A stretch of 64,000 bases of DNA, taken from the NCBI RefSeq assembly GCF_905171765.1, contig NC_053393.1, positions 187,391,921 to 187,455,920 of the forward strand, given 5' to 3'. The notes under the pieces are model-generated. The model did not search any database and had not been told where the DNA came from. It worked only from the letters and a program-made list of their open reading frames with translations. Positions 10,905-21,849 of this stretch are shown one piece after another. The position numbers and the translations under genes are program-made. How positions within the stretch are numbered: position 1 is the stretch's first letter; each line of letters opens with the position of its first letter. The DNA is from Bufo bufo (lineage: Eukaryota > Chordata > Amphibia > Anura > Bufonidae).

Positions 10905-10950
10905 TTTCCAATTATTTATCTATTTATTGGTTATTTATTTTATTATTTTA
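10905..10950 (+). promoter_or_regulatory. AU-rich element-like tract
   Basis: Repeated ATTTA and TTATTTA motifs lie just after the candidate exon. If that exon is real, this would be an mRNA-stability element. Otherwise it is ordinary A/T-rich DNA. Confidence 0.3.
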
Positions 10951-12600
10951 TCTCAAAGGTCTTATTATTGCTGTCATTATTAATTTGTAGACATACTTCA
11001 GGCCAAGTGCATTTACATGTGATCTATGAATGAATCACTGTTATGGAACCTTGGAGTAGATTGTGTGAACTTCTGTATTTTACCTCTCCGAATGGTATGC
11101 AGAATTTGTGATGTACTTGTGATGGCCAAAGAGTCGTCTAATGTTATGTCTTGGCTCTTACCAACACCAAGTTTAATTGCAGGTAAGCTATTTTCATCCA
11201 TATTTGATTTGCAGGACCAACAAATATCCTTTCCAATGACAGTATTATTTAATACTGAGGTATAGGGAGCTCTATAGGGGGGCAATTTGATATTATATGC
11301 TTAATGTAATATTAGGCATCATATATTTGAAAGCATGCTTTATGTAGACCATGACGCCAGGATTGATATGGATGAGATAAGTGCTATTATTATTACTATC
11401 AAACAAATGCTGACACTACAGGAAGAATACTAAAGTACTAAGGAGAGTGCTCATTACTAAAGTACCAGTAAGCTTCCATTAAATCTATCATTGATAGTAG
11501 TGATGTTTATTTTAAACCATCCCAAGATCTACTTTTCGGTAACTTGCTATCTTACACTACACTATCTCAAACTTGACTTTTTTTAACCATTTTATGAATA
11601 TTTTGGAAACCAATATCAAAAAGACATTCATTATTATTATAGTTAGTGTTGACCGAAACATGTTTCGGATGCTTGATCCAAAGTCGCTTCGTTCAAAACT
11701 TCACAATAATACTGTAAGGAGATTTGTCTCCATACAGTATTAGAATGTATGGGCTCCGATAAAAAACTTCTGTAGTTGATTTTTAAAGTGGAAAACCACT
11801 TTAAAACTTGAAACCAAACTCACCCTCGGAACCGAAGCATACAATCTAGAACATGAAATAGGGCTGCATACAATGATCTCTCTAAGGCTATATTCCTCGA
11901 GAGCAGGCAAGTTGGGGACCTACAGTAGGTGCTGCTCCTTCTAAGAAAAGCAATACAGAACTGAATTAAATAAATATTAGCTTAAAGCTCAATAATAAGT
12001 AGCTCTAAAGCAGCCAGATATAAAGGCGTAGCATCCAGGCAAAAGGTAGGAAACAACATCCAGGTTTAAGGCAGTGAAGGGGTTAATGTCTATCACTGGT
12101 GGTCTAAAGCAGCGAAGGTGTTAGAGTCGACATCCCTGGTGATCTAGGGCAGTGAAAAGGTTTATTACAGATCTGAAATATTTCTGGTTGTCTACGACAT
12201 GAAGATGCTAATATCAACATTCAATTACAAGCAAAATGCTGGCTCACCAATTCTGTTGATCATAGGTTCCTATACAGACTCCACTCTGGTTTAGTCTAAG
12301 TAACATTAAAATGTGAAATAGTCCATCATCAGGAAAAATATTATTAGACTTTTATTTGTAAATCCATCAAAATCCACAGTGCATATTTGCAAGAGTAATA
12401 ATTGTTGATGCATTTCGACTGCAACTACATTCTTTCTCTGAGCATATGCACAAAAGGGAAGTATATAATGAAAATCTATAGACACCAATTGACATTAGAT
12501 GATCAGTGTACAATCTACCTAATAAAAATTTACATATGTAAGAGAAGAGTGATTAACACCCACATAGCTTGCCTAAAACAACTAGGGTGACGAGGATATT
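10951..12600. other. Mostly unassigned sequence
   Basis: Apart from a MITE-like repeat at 11645-11845 that starts TTAGTGTTGACC, I see no ORF of note, no RNA gene and no clear element. It could be intron, 3' UTR or intergenic DNA. Confidence 0.4.
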
Positions 12601-12675
12601 ACATTACATAGTACCATAGTACATAAGGCCGAAAAAAGACATTTGTCCATCCAGTTCGGCCTGTTATCCTGCAAG
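12601..12675 (-). mobile_element. CR1 3'-end fragment
   Basis: The reverse complement carries the same CAGGATAACAGGCCGAAC and ggacaaatgtcttttttc blocks as the CR1 3' UTR at about 4388-4455, ending in tactatgg.actatgtaa tail repeats. It is a severe 5' truncation, the usual CR1 fate. Confidence 0.85.
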
Positions 12676-12734
12676 GGTAATGTTAATTACAAGGGTAATG
12701 TTAATGCAACTGCATTCAGTATACATTTAAAGGC

Positions 12735-12995
12735 GTGTAAACATGATCACGCCTGCCTGGCCCTATCAATCAAGTTGCAGAGGGCTCAGCAGTTGCAGAG
12801 AGAGTGAAGCCTCTAGGTGTAATGGCAACACCCCCATTTCTCCTAGAAGCTCATTTGCATATGTTAAAACATCATTTTTCTCAGCAATGAGGACACATAT
12901 GAACATGGGACCAACACAGATGCCTTCAGCTTCCAAGCGCACATGTAACAGGTCAGCCAGTTATATAGGTACATATCTGCTGACAGATGCCCTTT
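12735..12995 (-). mobile_element. MITE ending CTGACAGATGCCCTTTA
   Basis: The right end read in reverse is TAAAGGGCATCTGTCAGCAG. The interior contains 'agaagctcatttgcatatg' and 'agcctctaggtgtaatgg', themes also seen in the palindromic MITE at 57606-58326. The left end is poorly preserved. Confidence 0.55.
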
Positions 12996-13262
12996 AGGAC
13001 AACTGCATGCTTCCAAATATATAGGGCAGGCTCTTTTCTGTTCCAGTATGAGTGTGCCCCAGATTCCAAAGCAAGGTCCATAAATACATTATTAGATGAT
13101 TTTGGTATTGAGGAACTCGAGTGGCCTGCACAGAGCCCTTACCTGAACCCCATTAGACACTTATGGGATGGACTAGAACATCAACTTGGAGGCACACCTT
13201 CTTGTCCAACATTACCGCCTGCCAATATATACAGCATGTTATTTTATGTGAATGTTCATACT
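12990..13262 (+). pseudogene. Decayed Tc1/mariner transposase fragment
   Basis: A short frame encodes KARSINTLLDDFGIEELEW-PAQSPYLNPIRHLWD, clearly the C-terminal catalytic part of a Tc1-type transposase. The second catalytic motif is ruined (QYECAP where QDNAP is usual), PDLNP has become PYLNP, and the catalytic E is R. No TIRs are recognisable. It is an old, dead insertion. Confidence 0.8.
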
Positions 13263-13269
13263 GCATAAA

Positions 13270-14105
13270 CATCCCAAAATCTTAAAGAAAGCTTTCTCAG
13301 AAGAGTGGAAATGGTTACAGCCTCAAAAAGAAGCCCAACTCCATGTTACTGCATATGGTTTTAGGTTTGATGTTTGGAGTTCACATACATCTGGCTATAT
13401 ACCGTAGCACTGTACTTCCAATTTAGGTAGATTTCCCCTTTCAAAACAGACATGGATATTTGGTATAACTGTAATATTCTTAAAGAACTGATCAAATCAC
13501 CAGTCATTGTCAATGTGGAAGCCACTTAGCTCAGTATTTTAATGATCAGACTGTGACCAAATCTGTGCAATCACAATTACAGTACTATTCACTTGGATTT
13601 TAGACCATACCAATTCACACATGTTGGATTAAAACTAACAAAATTACCATGAGCTAAAACTATAACTAAATATTTGTTAACAAGACATTCTCGTGATTTT
13701 ATTGACCAAGATACATACAGGATTTTAAACAGGGCACACAGAACTCATAAGGCCCTATAGCACAACTTAATATGGGCTCTGTTGCCCCACCCAGTTTCCC
13801 AGTATTCATACGTCCATCACTCCCAGGAAATACAGAATGTAAAGCACAATGCCCCAGAGTTCTGATGAATTTGTGTTTTTTTTTTTTTTTATTAAGTGGA
13901 CAAAATTTTAATGAATGTCCCCTACAGCAAGGAACTGAGGATCCCTAACTAAATTTAGTTTTTGCAACAAAATGAACAGATCGTCTGGGTGATTCCTAGT
14001 GAAGCATTGCTAATAACACTGATGGAGGGCAATGTAATTGCACTTACCAGGATTAGTTGTGCTACCTCAGGCACAATTCTGTGCAGTACATACAGTCAAA
14101 TGGAG
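13270..14105. other. Unassigned sequence
   Basis: I see no supported gene or element here. A T-run lies at about 13876-13894. Confidence 0.4.
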
Positions 14106-14290
14106 TGAACGCTGCTTCCAAACAAGTGGGATATCCGTTCTGGAACCTGATATAGTGGCCTGAAGAAGGAGGCGGACCACCTTTGAAACGCGTTGGTTTC
14201 TCCTTGTCCTTTTTTTATTGTTTTTAATGATTCATGTACAATAAATTACAGTTAGTGTCCAGTGCCCAGAAGACCTTTTTTTTGTGCTTC
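14105..14290 (+). mobile_element. PLE terminal fragment with hammerhead-like remnant
   Basis: It contains CCTGAAGAAGG, a short hairpin arm pair (AAGG.GG / CCACCTTT) and then TTTGAAACGCGTTGG, followed by an AATAAA. The CUGAnGA - stem - GAAACG order matches Penelope-like element ends elsewhere in this window (39310, 55085, 56785, 63205). Confidence 0.55.
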
Positions 14291-14945
14291 ACAATTTTTT
14301 TTTTTAAAACAAGCCTATTCATTTGAAGTGCTATAACTTCCATTCATAGTGATATTATAATAAGACAAAAAAGTGAAATGAAAGACGAGCAATGAAAAAC
14401 ATGTATTAACTAGACAAAGAAATGGCCGTATATATTAATTTCTTATAAATTTGTGCAAAGTATGAGGCTGGCCAATTCACACTAATGCCAATGCAGCAGA
14501 GATAAGAAGTGAACATTAAAAAATCTGCAGAGACCACATGTTAATACATTAGCTGATCTTCTGCATATTTATGAAGAGATATCTAGGATACAGTTTACTG
14601 GAGCTTGAAACATGTTGAACGACTTTAAATTTCCAGAAATTCTTTTCACTTACATGTAACATCTGTCTGCTGCAGTAGAAAATGTGCATTGGGCCAAATC
14701 ACCTCGAAATGTACAGAAGAGGATTTAATCCATTAATTAATCTACATTTGTCCTTGAAATTAGAAGGGGTTATTTTACAGAAAGCAGAATCAAAAAGAAT
14801 GTCAATTATATGATTGATGGGGATCCCAGTTGTAGATTAAAATATGCCAATTGTGGCAGAGAAGATACAAGTGGTCAGGCTAAAATGAACAGAGGGGAGT
14901 GGGATACAAGTATTATTCCTTGAAGTTTCACCACATAGTTATTAA
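14291..14945. other. Unassigned sequence
   Basis: No ORF or repeat is recognised. The composition is A/T-rich. Confidence 0.4.
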
Positions 14946-14946
14946 T

Positions 14947-15424
14947 AAAGGGGTTATCTCATGACTAATGTAAAAAATGAAATTCAGATATCATATAGTA
15001 AATGATAACCTCTTTCTAACAAAGCCAGAACCAAAGCCCTGTACCTCACATGGAACCAGAGATCTCCTCATTCATTGCTCTGCTAGTTTTATATCAAGCT
15101 GACAGCTCAAGGGCAGTGTCTATTCTGCTGCAGCTCAGGAGGTGTGTCCATGCTCTACCTATCACAGCTCAGGAGGTGTGTCCATGCTCTACCTATCACA
15201 GCTCAGGAGGCTGTGAACGAGGAAACTGAGCATGTGCGGCCATCTCAGTGAGCAGGACAAAGAAATAAGAAAAAAACAAACTGCAGGTGGTGCTATACAT
15301 ATACATTTTATTGAATAACTCAGTGGCTATGCTAAATTTTTAATTACATGCAATTACAAAAGTATTCAGATCCAGGTGCTGGTTTGAAAAATGTAGAATA
15401 CTTTTCATGGGACAACCCCTTTAA
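14947..15424. mobile_element. MITE with ends AAAGGGGTTATCTCATGA / TCATGGGACAACCCCTTT
   Basis: About 18-bp imperfect inverted ends bound 475 bp. The interior holds two direct copies of a 36-bp unit (agctcaggaggtgtgtcc + atgctctacctatcac) at about 15134-15206. There is no transposase. Confidence 0.65.
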
Positions 15425-16350
15425 TTACATTTGCCTATTTATAGGTTACAGCCAAAATATATTAATATTATTCCTATGTTCATGATTACGAATCAGTCCA
15501 GTTAAATAAATGGTTTGTTAAGTTAAAACACAGCAGTATATACACATATCTCCCCGGTATACTGTATTCCCTATTCCTAAGAGACACAAATATCATACGC
15601 AAAAAGATAAGCATATTCAAGTCTCAAGCACAAATAAGAATAAAATATAAAAATGCAGGCAAACACTTGGAAAACTTCATTTCTCAACTTCCTCCATATA
15701 TCCGTAGGTCAGTGTAACAAAGCTAGAAGTTGGATCATGTTTCCTGCACTGACCATTTGCATGGTAGGTTTGAGGCTTATGTTAGGCTTGCCATATCTTT
15801 CTTCTTAAGAGCCCATGGTCTCTTTAGGTGTTCTTTTCTCTGTATTCCTCAATTACTGAACAATAATTAGCTGGATGCACATTGATGGCCTCTCTAGCAT
15901 TTTCTTTTTATCATGAGCATGACCTAATAAGTTTAGACTTTCTTCTCTGATTTGGCCATACTTTCATCTTAGAAAAACTCTGTTTTCCTGTTCATAAAGT
16001 AATAGCTTTTTTTGGATAGCTTGATGGAATGTCCAGAACATACGACACATTTACATTTGTCCAAATTTCTTACAGAGCTGTTGCTCAGAGTGTCATCATA
16101 GAAATTAATAGAATCTACAGTATAATAGGAGGAGCTTGAATTTCATAGTGCATGTGAGCTATGACATGTGTGTTCCTCTCTGTGTGCCTCCTGCTTATTT
16201 ACTGATCCATGTAGACACAGGACATGACTATGGGAGTGAAATGCATAGAAATCACATGCATAAAAAGAAGCAAGAGTGAATAAAGCATAGAATTACCTGT
16301 GTAAATTTATATACTGGTCTGTGACAAAGTGCCCAGAAGACTCCACTCTA
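15425..16350. other. Unassigned sequence
   Basis: I see no supported gene or repeat in it. Confidence 0.4.
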
Positions 16351-16354
16351 AGGC

Positions 16355-16545
16355 TAGTTTCACACCAGCACTACCAGGCCCCATTGACTATAAGGTGACC
16401 CATCGGGGATCTGGCCTGTTTCCGACATTAGTGCCGAGATATGGTCAGACAAATACAGCTAAAAAAAAAAATTTTTATCTGGTCGAAGCCCAAGACAAAT
16501 ATCGGAAACAGGCCAGATCCCCGATCCCATAATATTCAATGGTCC
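16355..16545. mobile_element. Palindromic MITE fragment
   Basis: Arms containing CGGGGATCTGGCCTGTTTCC (about 16404) and GGAAACAGGCCAGATCCCCG (about 16504) are perfect inverted repeats around an A/T centre. A left border GGCTAGTTTCACACCAGC is visible. Confidence 0.65.
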
Positions 16546-17130
16546 TATGCTATGCTGGATGCGATGAACTTAAAAAAGCATGCAAAGTCTGAACAATTGG
16601 GTACAATTGCACTTTAATTCTATTTCAAGGTTAGCTTTTAAAGAAAAAAATAGACAAGGACATTAAATGGTTATACCTTTTTTCTTCATTAACTCAAAAC
16701 TTAGACCAAAATACATTTAGTATAAAATTATTTACAGGCTATTGACACCTTTACATCAACCTTTTATTGAATTGCATGTAAATCATTTTATGATAAAAAC
16801 ATTTTTCTAATTGGGCTTGATTAAAAATGCTGCTTCATTTGGCTTCTGCATCTACCATCTCTATACACTACATAGCAAGCAGCAGAAGGCTATTTACTAG
16901 TAAATCTGTTAGAGAGCTGGTTTGACAGCTTTCCCTCCAGCCATCCTCTCGCCTCTCCTGAGCATTGAGCAATCTTCTTCGATTTATGACCAAATGAAAG
17001 TTAAATGGGTCATAAATTAGCTAAGAAGATTTTTCAGGAAAGAAGAGGGGATGGAGACTGAGCCATCAGACAATCAGGAAAATTCAAATTCTTCAGCCTG
17101 TATGTATTGTATATGCACGCCAGCTTCAGA
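16546..17130. other. Unassigned sequence
   Basis: No ORF or element is recognised. Confidence 0.4.
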
Positions 17131-17134
17131 AGCT

Positions 17135-17555
17135 TAAAAAGATCTATCCTGAGGATAGGTCAATAAGTATCTGATCAGTATCTGATCAGTGAGGACCCGA
17201 CACCCAGGATCCCCACCGATCAGCTGTTTGATCTTCTGTGTGCTCCACGGCATTCTCTGTGCTCCCCAAGAACAGCGCTGTACATTGTATAGTGGCTGTG
17301 CTTGGTATTTCAGCTCAGCCCCATTCACCTCTATGAGGCTGAGCTGCGCCTAGGCCATCTGATCGATGAACATGTCATCACTCGGCCTAGGGAAAGCTGC
17401 CAGAAGGCTGCAGTGCAACTGCAAGCGCCTCTGCCTTCCTGAACAACTGATTGTCAGGGGTCCCAGGTGTCGGACCCCCACCAATCAGATACTGATGACC
17501 TATCCAGAAGATACCGTAGGTCATCAGTATTCAAGTCTCGGAAAACCATTTTAAC
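17135..17555. mobile_element. MITE carrying GATCAG / ctatcct-ggataggt motifs
   Basis: 'gatctatcctgaggatagg' at the left is echoed by 'gatgacctatccagaagat' at the right. Inverted 'cccgacaccc.gg.tccccacc' and 'ggtcccaggtgtcgga' motifs lie inside. The ends are eroded. It lacks coding capacity. Confidence 0.5.
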
Positions 17556-18064
17556 AAAGCAACATTTTTATTACACCCAATTAGAATTTATTTTGGTGTT
17601 TTTATGTCACAAAATAAATGAAATTAAATTAAAAATGATGCAAAGATGCCCATAACGTTTAATTTCTTTGAAGTCATCAATGACACATGCTATACAACTC
17701 TGGGTCTAGATATTTTTTAAGTTATTCTTTTAGTTTCAGTAGATGTTATTCTAGCTATGCTAATGCCCTATTACAATTAAAACTTAAAAAATATTTCCAG
17801 ATAAACTGGAGTCATTTATTTAGTTTCTTTAATTTACATGTTCCTGGTCTGTATGCTGCAATGCCTACTATGTTAGAATAAAAGGCTTTGATTAATCTAA
17901 CTTGATTTCTTTTGTTTTCGTCTCATGTGTTTTTTATTAGGTACCTACAATACAGGTTTAGATACAGTTCACTTTAAGGTTGGGTTTACAGTAACAATTA
18001 AAGCAAATATCACACTGTAAAACCATGTGCATTTTTCTCATAACTGTTGCAGTTTTGTCATATG
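17556..18064. other. Unassigned sequence
   Basis: No gene or repeat is recognised up to the TSD of the hAT at 18073. Confidence 0.4.
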
Positions 18065-18709
18065 GTAATTACTAGTGTTGATCGAGCACCAAAGTGCTCT
18101 GGTGCTCGAGTAGAACACTTTGGGATGTTCGGGTGCTCTACAGAGCACCCGAGCACAATAGAAGTCAATGGGAGAACCAGAGCATTAAACCAGGCACACC
18201 CTACTCTGAAGAGGGGAGGGTGCCTGGTTCACAGGAAAAGGTCAGAAATTGATGGAAACACCTCTGAAATGGTTTGAGAACAGCATGGGGAGGAGGTTTG
18301 GATGCATCTTGGACTCCCAGGTCACTGCTGGGAACGATGTTGTCCGAGTAGTACATCACACAGACTGACCATAATAAGCACAAAAACCGAAGATAAAATC
18401 GATTTTAGAGGAAAAATTGTTAGTAAACATTCTTTCCTGTATATTTACTTGTATATAAAGTGCAAGTGCTGCCAAAAATTACAAGGAAGAGGCACTCCGA
18501 TACAACCTGTATATCACATAAAGGAGAGCCTCATTCACATTGTGGTACAATTGTTCAGATAGTGGGACTCCTACACTCATAAAGCCTATGAACTAAGTGA
18601 AAGGGCTGCCAAAAATTACTAGGAACCGGCACTCCAATACACCCTTTATTGCATATAAAGGAGGGAATTATACACACCCTTGAAAAATGATGATTAAAGG
18701 CCTTCTGGT

Positions 18710-18990
18710 GACCCTCTAAAACATTAGGGGCAAGGGCCTGCTGCTGATATGACCATCTAAAACATTAAGGGTGAGGGTCTGCTGCTGATCTGACCATCTA
18801 AAACATTAAGTGTGAGGGTCTGCTGCTGAGCTGACCATCTAAAACATTAGGAGCGAGTGCCTGCTGCTGATCTGAATATCTAAAACTTTAGGGGCGAGGG
18901 CCTGCTGCTGATCTGAATATCTAAAACTTTAGGGGCGAGGGCCTGCTGCTGATCTTCTAAAACATTAGCTGACCTTTTAAAACATTAGGA
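18710..18990 (-). repeat. Tandem array, about 41-bp units, 3' region of hAT 1
   Basis: About seven copies of tctaaaacattaggggcgag-ggcctgctgctgatctgacca are seen with small changes. They lie downstream of the transposase C-terminus. Confidence 0.9.
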
Positions 18991-19952
18991 GCGAGAGCAG
19001 CTTAATAAGCATGTTGATATGATGGAGGAGGAGGAGGAGGACAAGAAAATAAATATTGAACCATATAACCTTTTTTGGTGGAAGGGGTGCATGGGAATAC
19101 AGTGTATTCAATAGAGATGACCTTGTGGTTCGCCCGGCGGTCGTTTCACGGCAAACTTTGCGTGTTCGCGATTCACCGAACATGTGAACATATGGAGATA
19201 TTCGCGCCCCCCTATTCTTTTACATTGTGAAGAACTTTGACCCATGACAAATCCATCAGGTGGTACAGGACAGCCAATTGAGACGTTTCAGCACATGGAC
19301 ATACCCCCTGCCTTATGAATAAACCTGATCTGGCTGCCATTTTACATTCAGTGTTTTGCCAGTGTAGGGAGAGGTTGATGTGTAATGCAGGGACAGGCTG
19401 TTAGGGACACCAAACGCTAGCTAATAGGGACACAAAAGTCCTTTTAAGGACTGGTATAGGTTTGCTATCGATAGGTGTGATACACAGAGGGGTGCGATAT
19501 ACTTATAATATACTTTTATAATGAGTCAAAAACACATAGATCTATATAGTGATCACCTGTAAGTCAGTGGCCTAGGGGCTAGGGAGTTACTAGGGCCATT
19601 TTCATATAGGGTAAGGTTCTGGACGGGACGGGGTCGCTCTTATCAGGGCCGGTGGTCTGTGGTTAGGCTATCAGGGCCAGAATAGCACCCCCATGTAGGG
19701 CAATATCTGGGACAGTTCTTTGCCCGCCCTGTCCTTCAATACCACATCATCATCTAGCCCAGGGGTAGATGTTTTTTTGCTTTCCCTCTGGGATTCATGG
19801 ATATTCACTGGAACCCCCCAGATTGTGGTAGGACATAGGGTTTCTCATTTGGTGCCGCCGAGCACCTGATTTAGTGCCGCCGAGCACTTGTAATTGTGTA
19901 CCACATCTATGCTTTTTGCTCAATTTTAATAATTTAATTTATTTTTATTTTG

Positions 19953-20250
19953 AGGGATATCTTTTCCATTAACGTCCGCAAAATGGGTCCGCATCCGTTC
20001 CACAATTTTGCAGGACGGGTGCAGACCCATTTATTTTCAATGGGGCCGGAATGTGCTGTCCGCATCCGCACTTCCGCATCCGTGCTTCCGTTTCCGCCAA
20101 AAATAGAACATGTCCTATTCTTGTCCGCAATTGCAGACAAGATTAGGCATTTTCTATTATAGTACAGGCGATGTGCGGTCCGGAATGCACATTGCCGATG
20201 TCCGTGTTTTGTGGATCCGCAAAACACTTACGGACGTGTGAATGGACCCT
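19953..20250. mobile_element. Harbinger-type MITE, left end degraded
   Basis: The interior shows the tccgcatccg / cggaatgtg and 'aacatgtcctattcttgtcc' blocks of the family at 7285, 32891 and 60044. The right end CGGACGTGTGAATGGACCCT is well kept; the left has only aacgtccgcaaaatggg near 19971. Confidence 0.65.
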
Positions 20251-20470
20251 CATAGTAACATTATTAAAGGTTACGTTTTATCTTTATGTATATTCTAATG
20301 GATTGCCTTCCTTGTACAATGTTATAATATACTTTCTATGCTAGAAAGTATATTATAGTGTATTTGTATTGTGCGTCAGTTGTGTGCTGTTCTGCTGCGA
20401 TACTGCAGGTATATAGAGGGAAAAGCGTTACTGGAACAAATAATTTCTACTGGTGTTATATACCAATATA

Positions 20471-21520
20471 CACTCACCTAAAGAATTATTAGGAACACCT
20501 GTTCTATTTCTCATTAATGCAATTATCTAGTCAATCAATCACATGGCAGTTGCTTCAATGCATTTAGGGGTGTGGTCCTGGTCAAGACAATCTCCTGAAC
20601 TCCAAACTGAATGTCAGAATGGGAAAGAAAGGTGATTTAAGCAATTTTGAGCGTGGCATGGTTGTTGGTGCCAGAAGGGCCGGTCTGAGTATTTCACAAT
20701 CTCCTCAGTTACTGGGATTTTCACGCACAATCATTTCTAGGGTTTACAAAGAATGGTGTGAAAAGAGAAAAAGATCCAGTATGCGGCAGTCCTGTGGGCA
20801 AAAATGCCTTGTGGATGCTAGAGGTCAGAGGAGAATGGGCCGACTGATTCAAGCTGATAGAAGAGCAACGTTGACTGAAATAACCACTCGTTACAACCGA
20901 GGTATGCAGCAAAGCATTTGTGAAGCCACAACACGCACAACCTTGAGGCGGATGGGCTACAACAGCAGAAGACCCCACCGGGTACCACTCATCTCCACTA
21001 CAAATAGGAAAAAGAGTCTACAATTTGCACGAGCTCACCAAAATTGGACTGTTGAAGACTGGAAAAATGTTGTCTGGTCTGATGAGTCTCGATTTCTGTT
21101 GAGACATTCAAATGGTAGAGTCCGAATTTGGCGTAAACAGAATGAGAACATGTATCCATCCTCTGATGGCTACTTCCAGCAGGATAATGCACCATGTCAC
21201 AAAGCTCGAATCATTTCAAATTGGTTTCTTGAACATGACAATGAGTTCACTGTACTAAAATGGCCCCCACAGTCACCAGATCTCAACCAAATAGAGCATC
21301 TTTGGGATGTGGTGGAACGGTATCTTCGTGCCCTGGATGTGCATCCCTCAAATCTCCATCAACTGCAAGATGCTATCCTATCAATATGGGCCAACATTTC
21401 TAAAGAATGCTATCAGCACTTTGTTGAATCAATGCCACGTAAAATTAAGGCAGTTCTGAAGGCAAAAGGGGGTCCAACACCGTATTAGTATGGTGTTCCT
21501 AATAATTCTTTAGGTGAGTG
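20471..21520 (+). mobile_element. Tc1/mariner element, DD36E type, internally deleted
   Basis: The 1050-bp element has perfect 29-bp inverted ends starting CACTCACCTAAAGAATTATT, flanked by TA (20469-20470 and 21521-21522). It lies inside the nested hAT. Confidence 0.95.
20619..21488 (+). pseudogene. DD36E Tc1 transposase with in-frame internal deletion
   Basis: The frame is open for 289 codons, about 50 fewer than expected. Residues about 1-120 form the DNA-binding region. The first catalytic D is in VWSDESRF, the second in QQDNAPCH, and E is in SPDLNQIEHLW. Thirty-six residues separate D and E, the DD36E spacing of the Incomer group (name from memory). The joint WRKQNENMYPSSDGYF shows the loss: the glycine-rich segment that normally lies between the first and second D is missing. 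The protein is therefore expected to be inactive even though it has no stop. Confidence 0.85.
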
Positions 21521-21849
21521 TACTTTCTTTATAGTGCATTTGGGTACTTTATAGTGCATTTGCGCATGTGCGTACGCGAAAATTATATTGCCGATATTTC
21601 GCTCTGAAAGAAATTATGAATGGAGATCGCAAATTCAAGTAATACATCTGGTATGTCACTGTCCATTTTGTGGGATTATTTGTGCACTTCTAGTAATTAT
21701 TTCTTGGCTGCAAATATGAGCTGAAGGTTTTTCAGGTTCGGCTGTCACAACACAAACATTTGATTGTGTTCGCGAACCGTCCCGGCAGATGTTCATCCAT
21801 CACTAGTATTCAATACACCATGAAAGCCACATTTAAAGTACCTTTACGT

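Larger units (their letters stand above)
19112..21805. mobile_element. Non-autonomous hAT element nested in hAT 1
   Basis: The left end TAGAGATGACCTTGTGG and right end ...GATGTTCATCCATCACTA are diverged hAT ends flanked by a perfect 8-bp duplication GTATTCAA (19104-19111 and 21806-21813), again nTnnnnAn. No hAT coding is left in it. It contains a Harbinger-type MITE and a DD36E Tc1. Confidence 0.88.
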
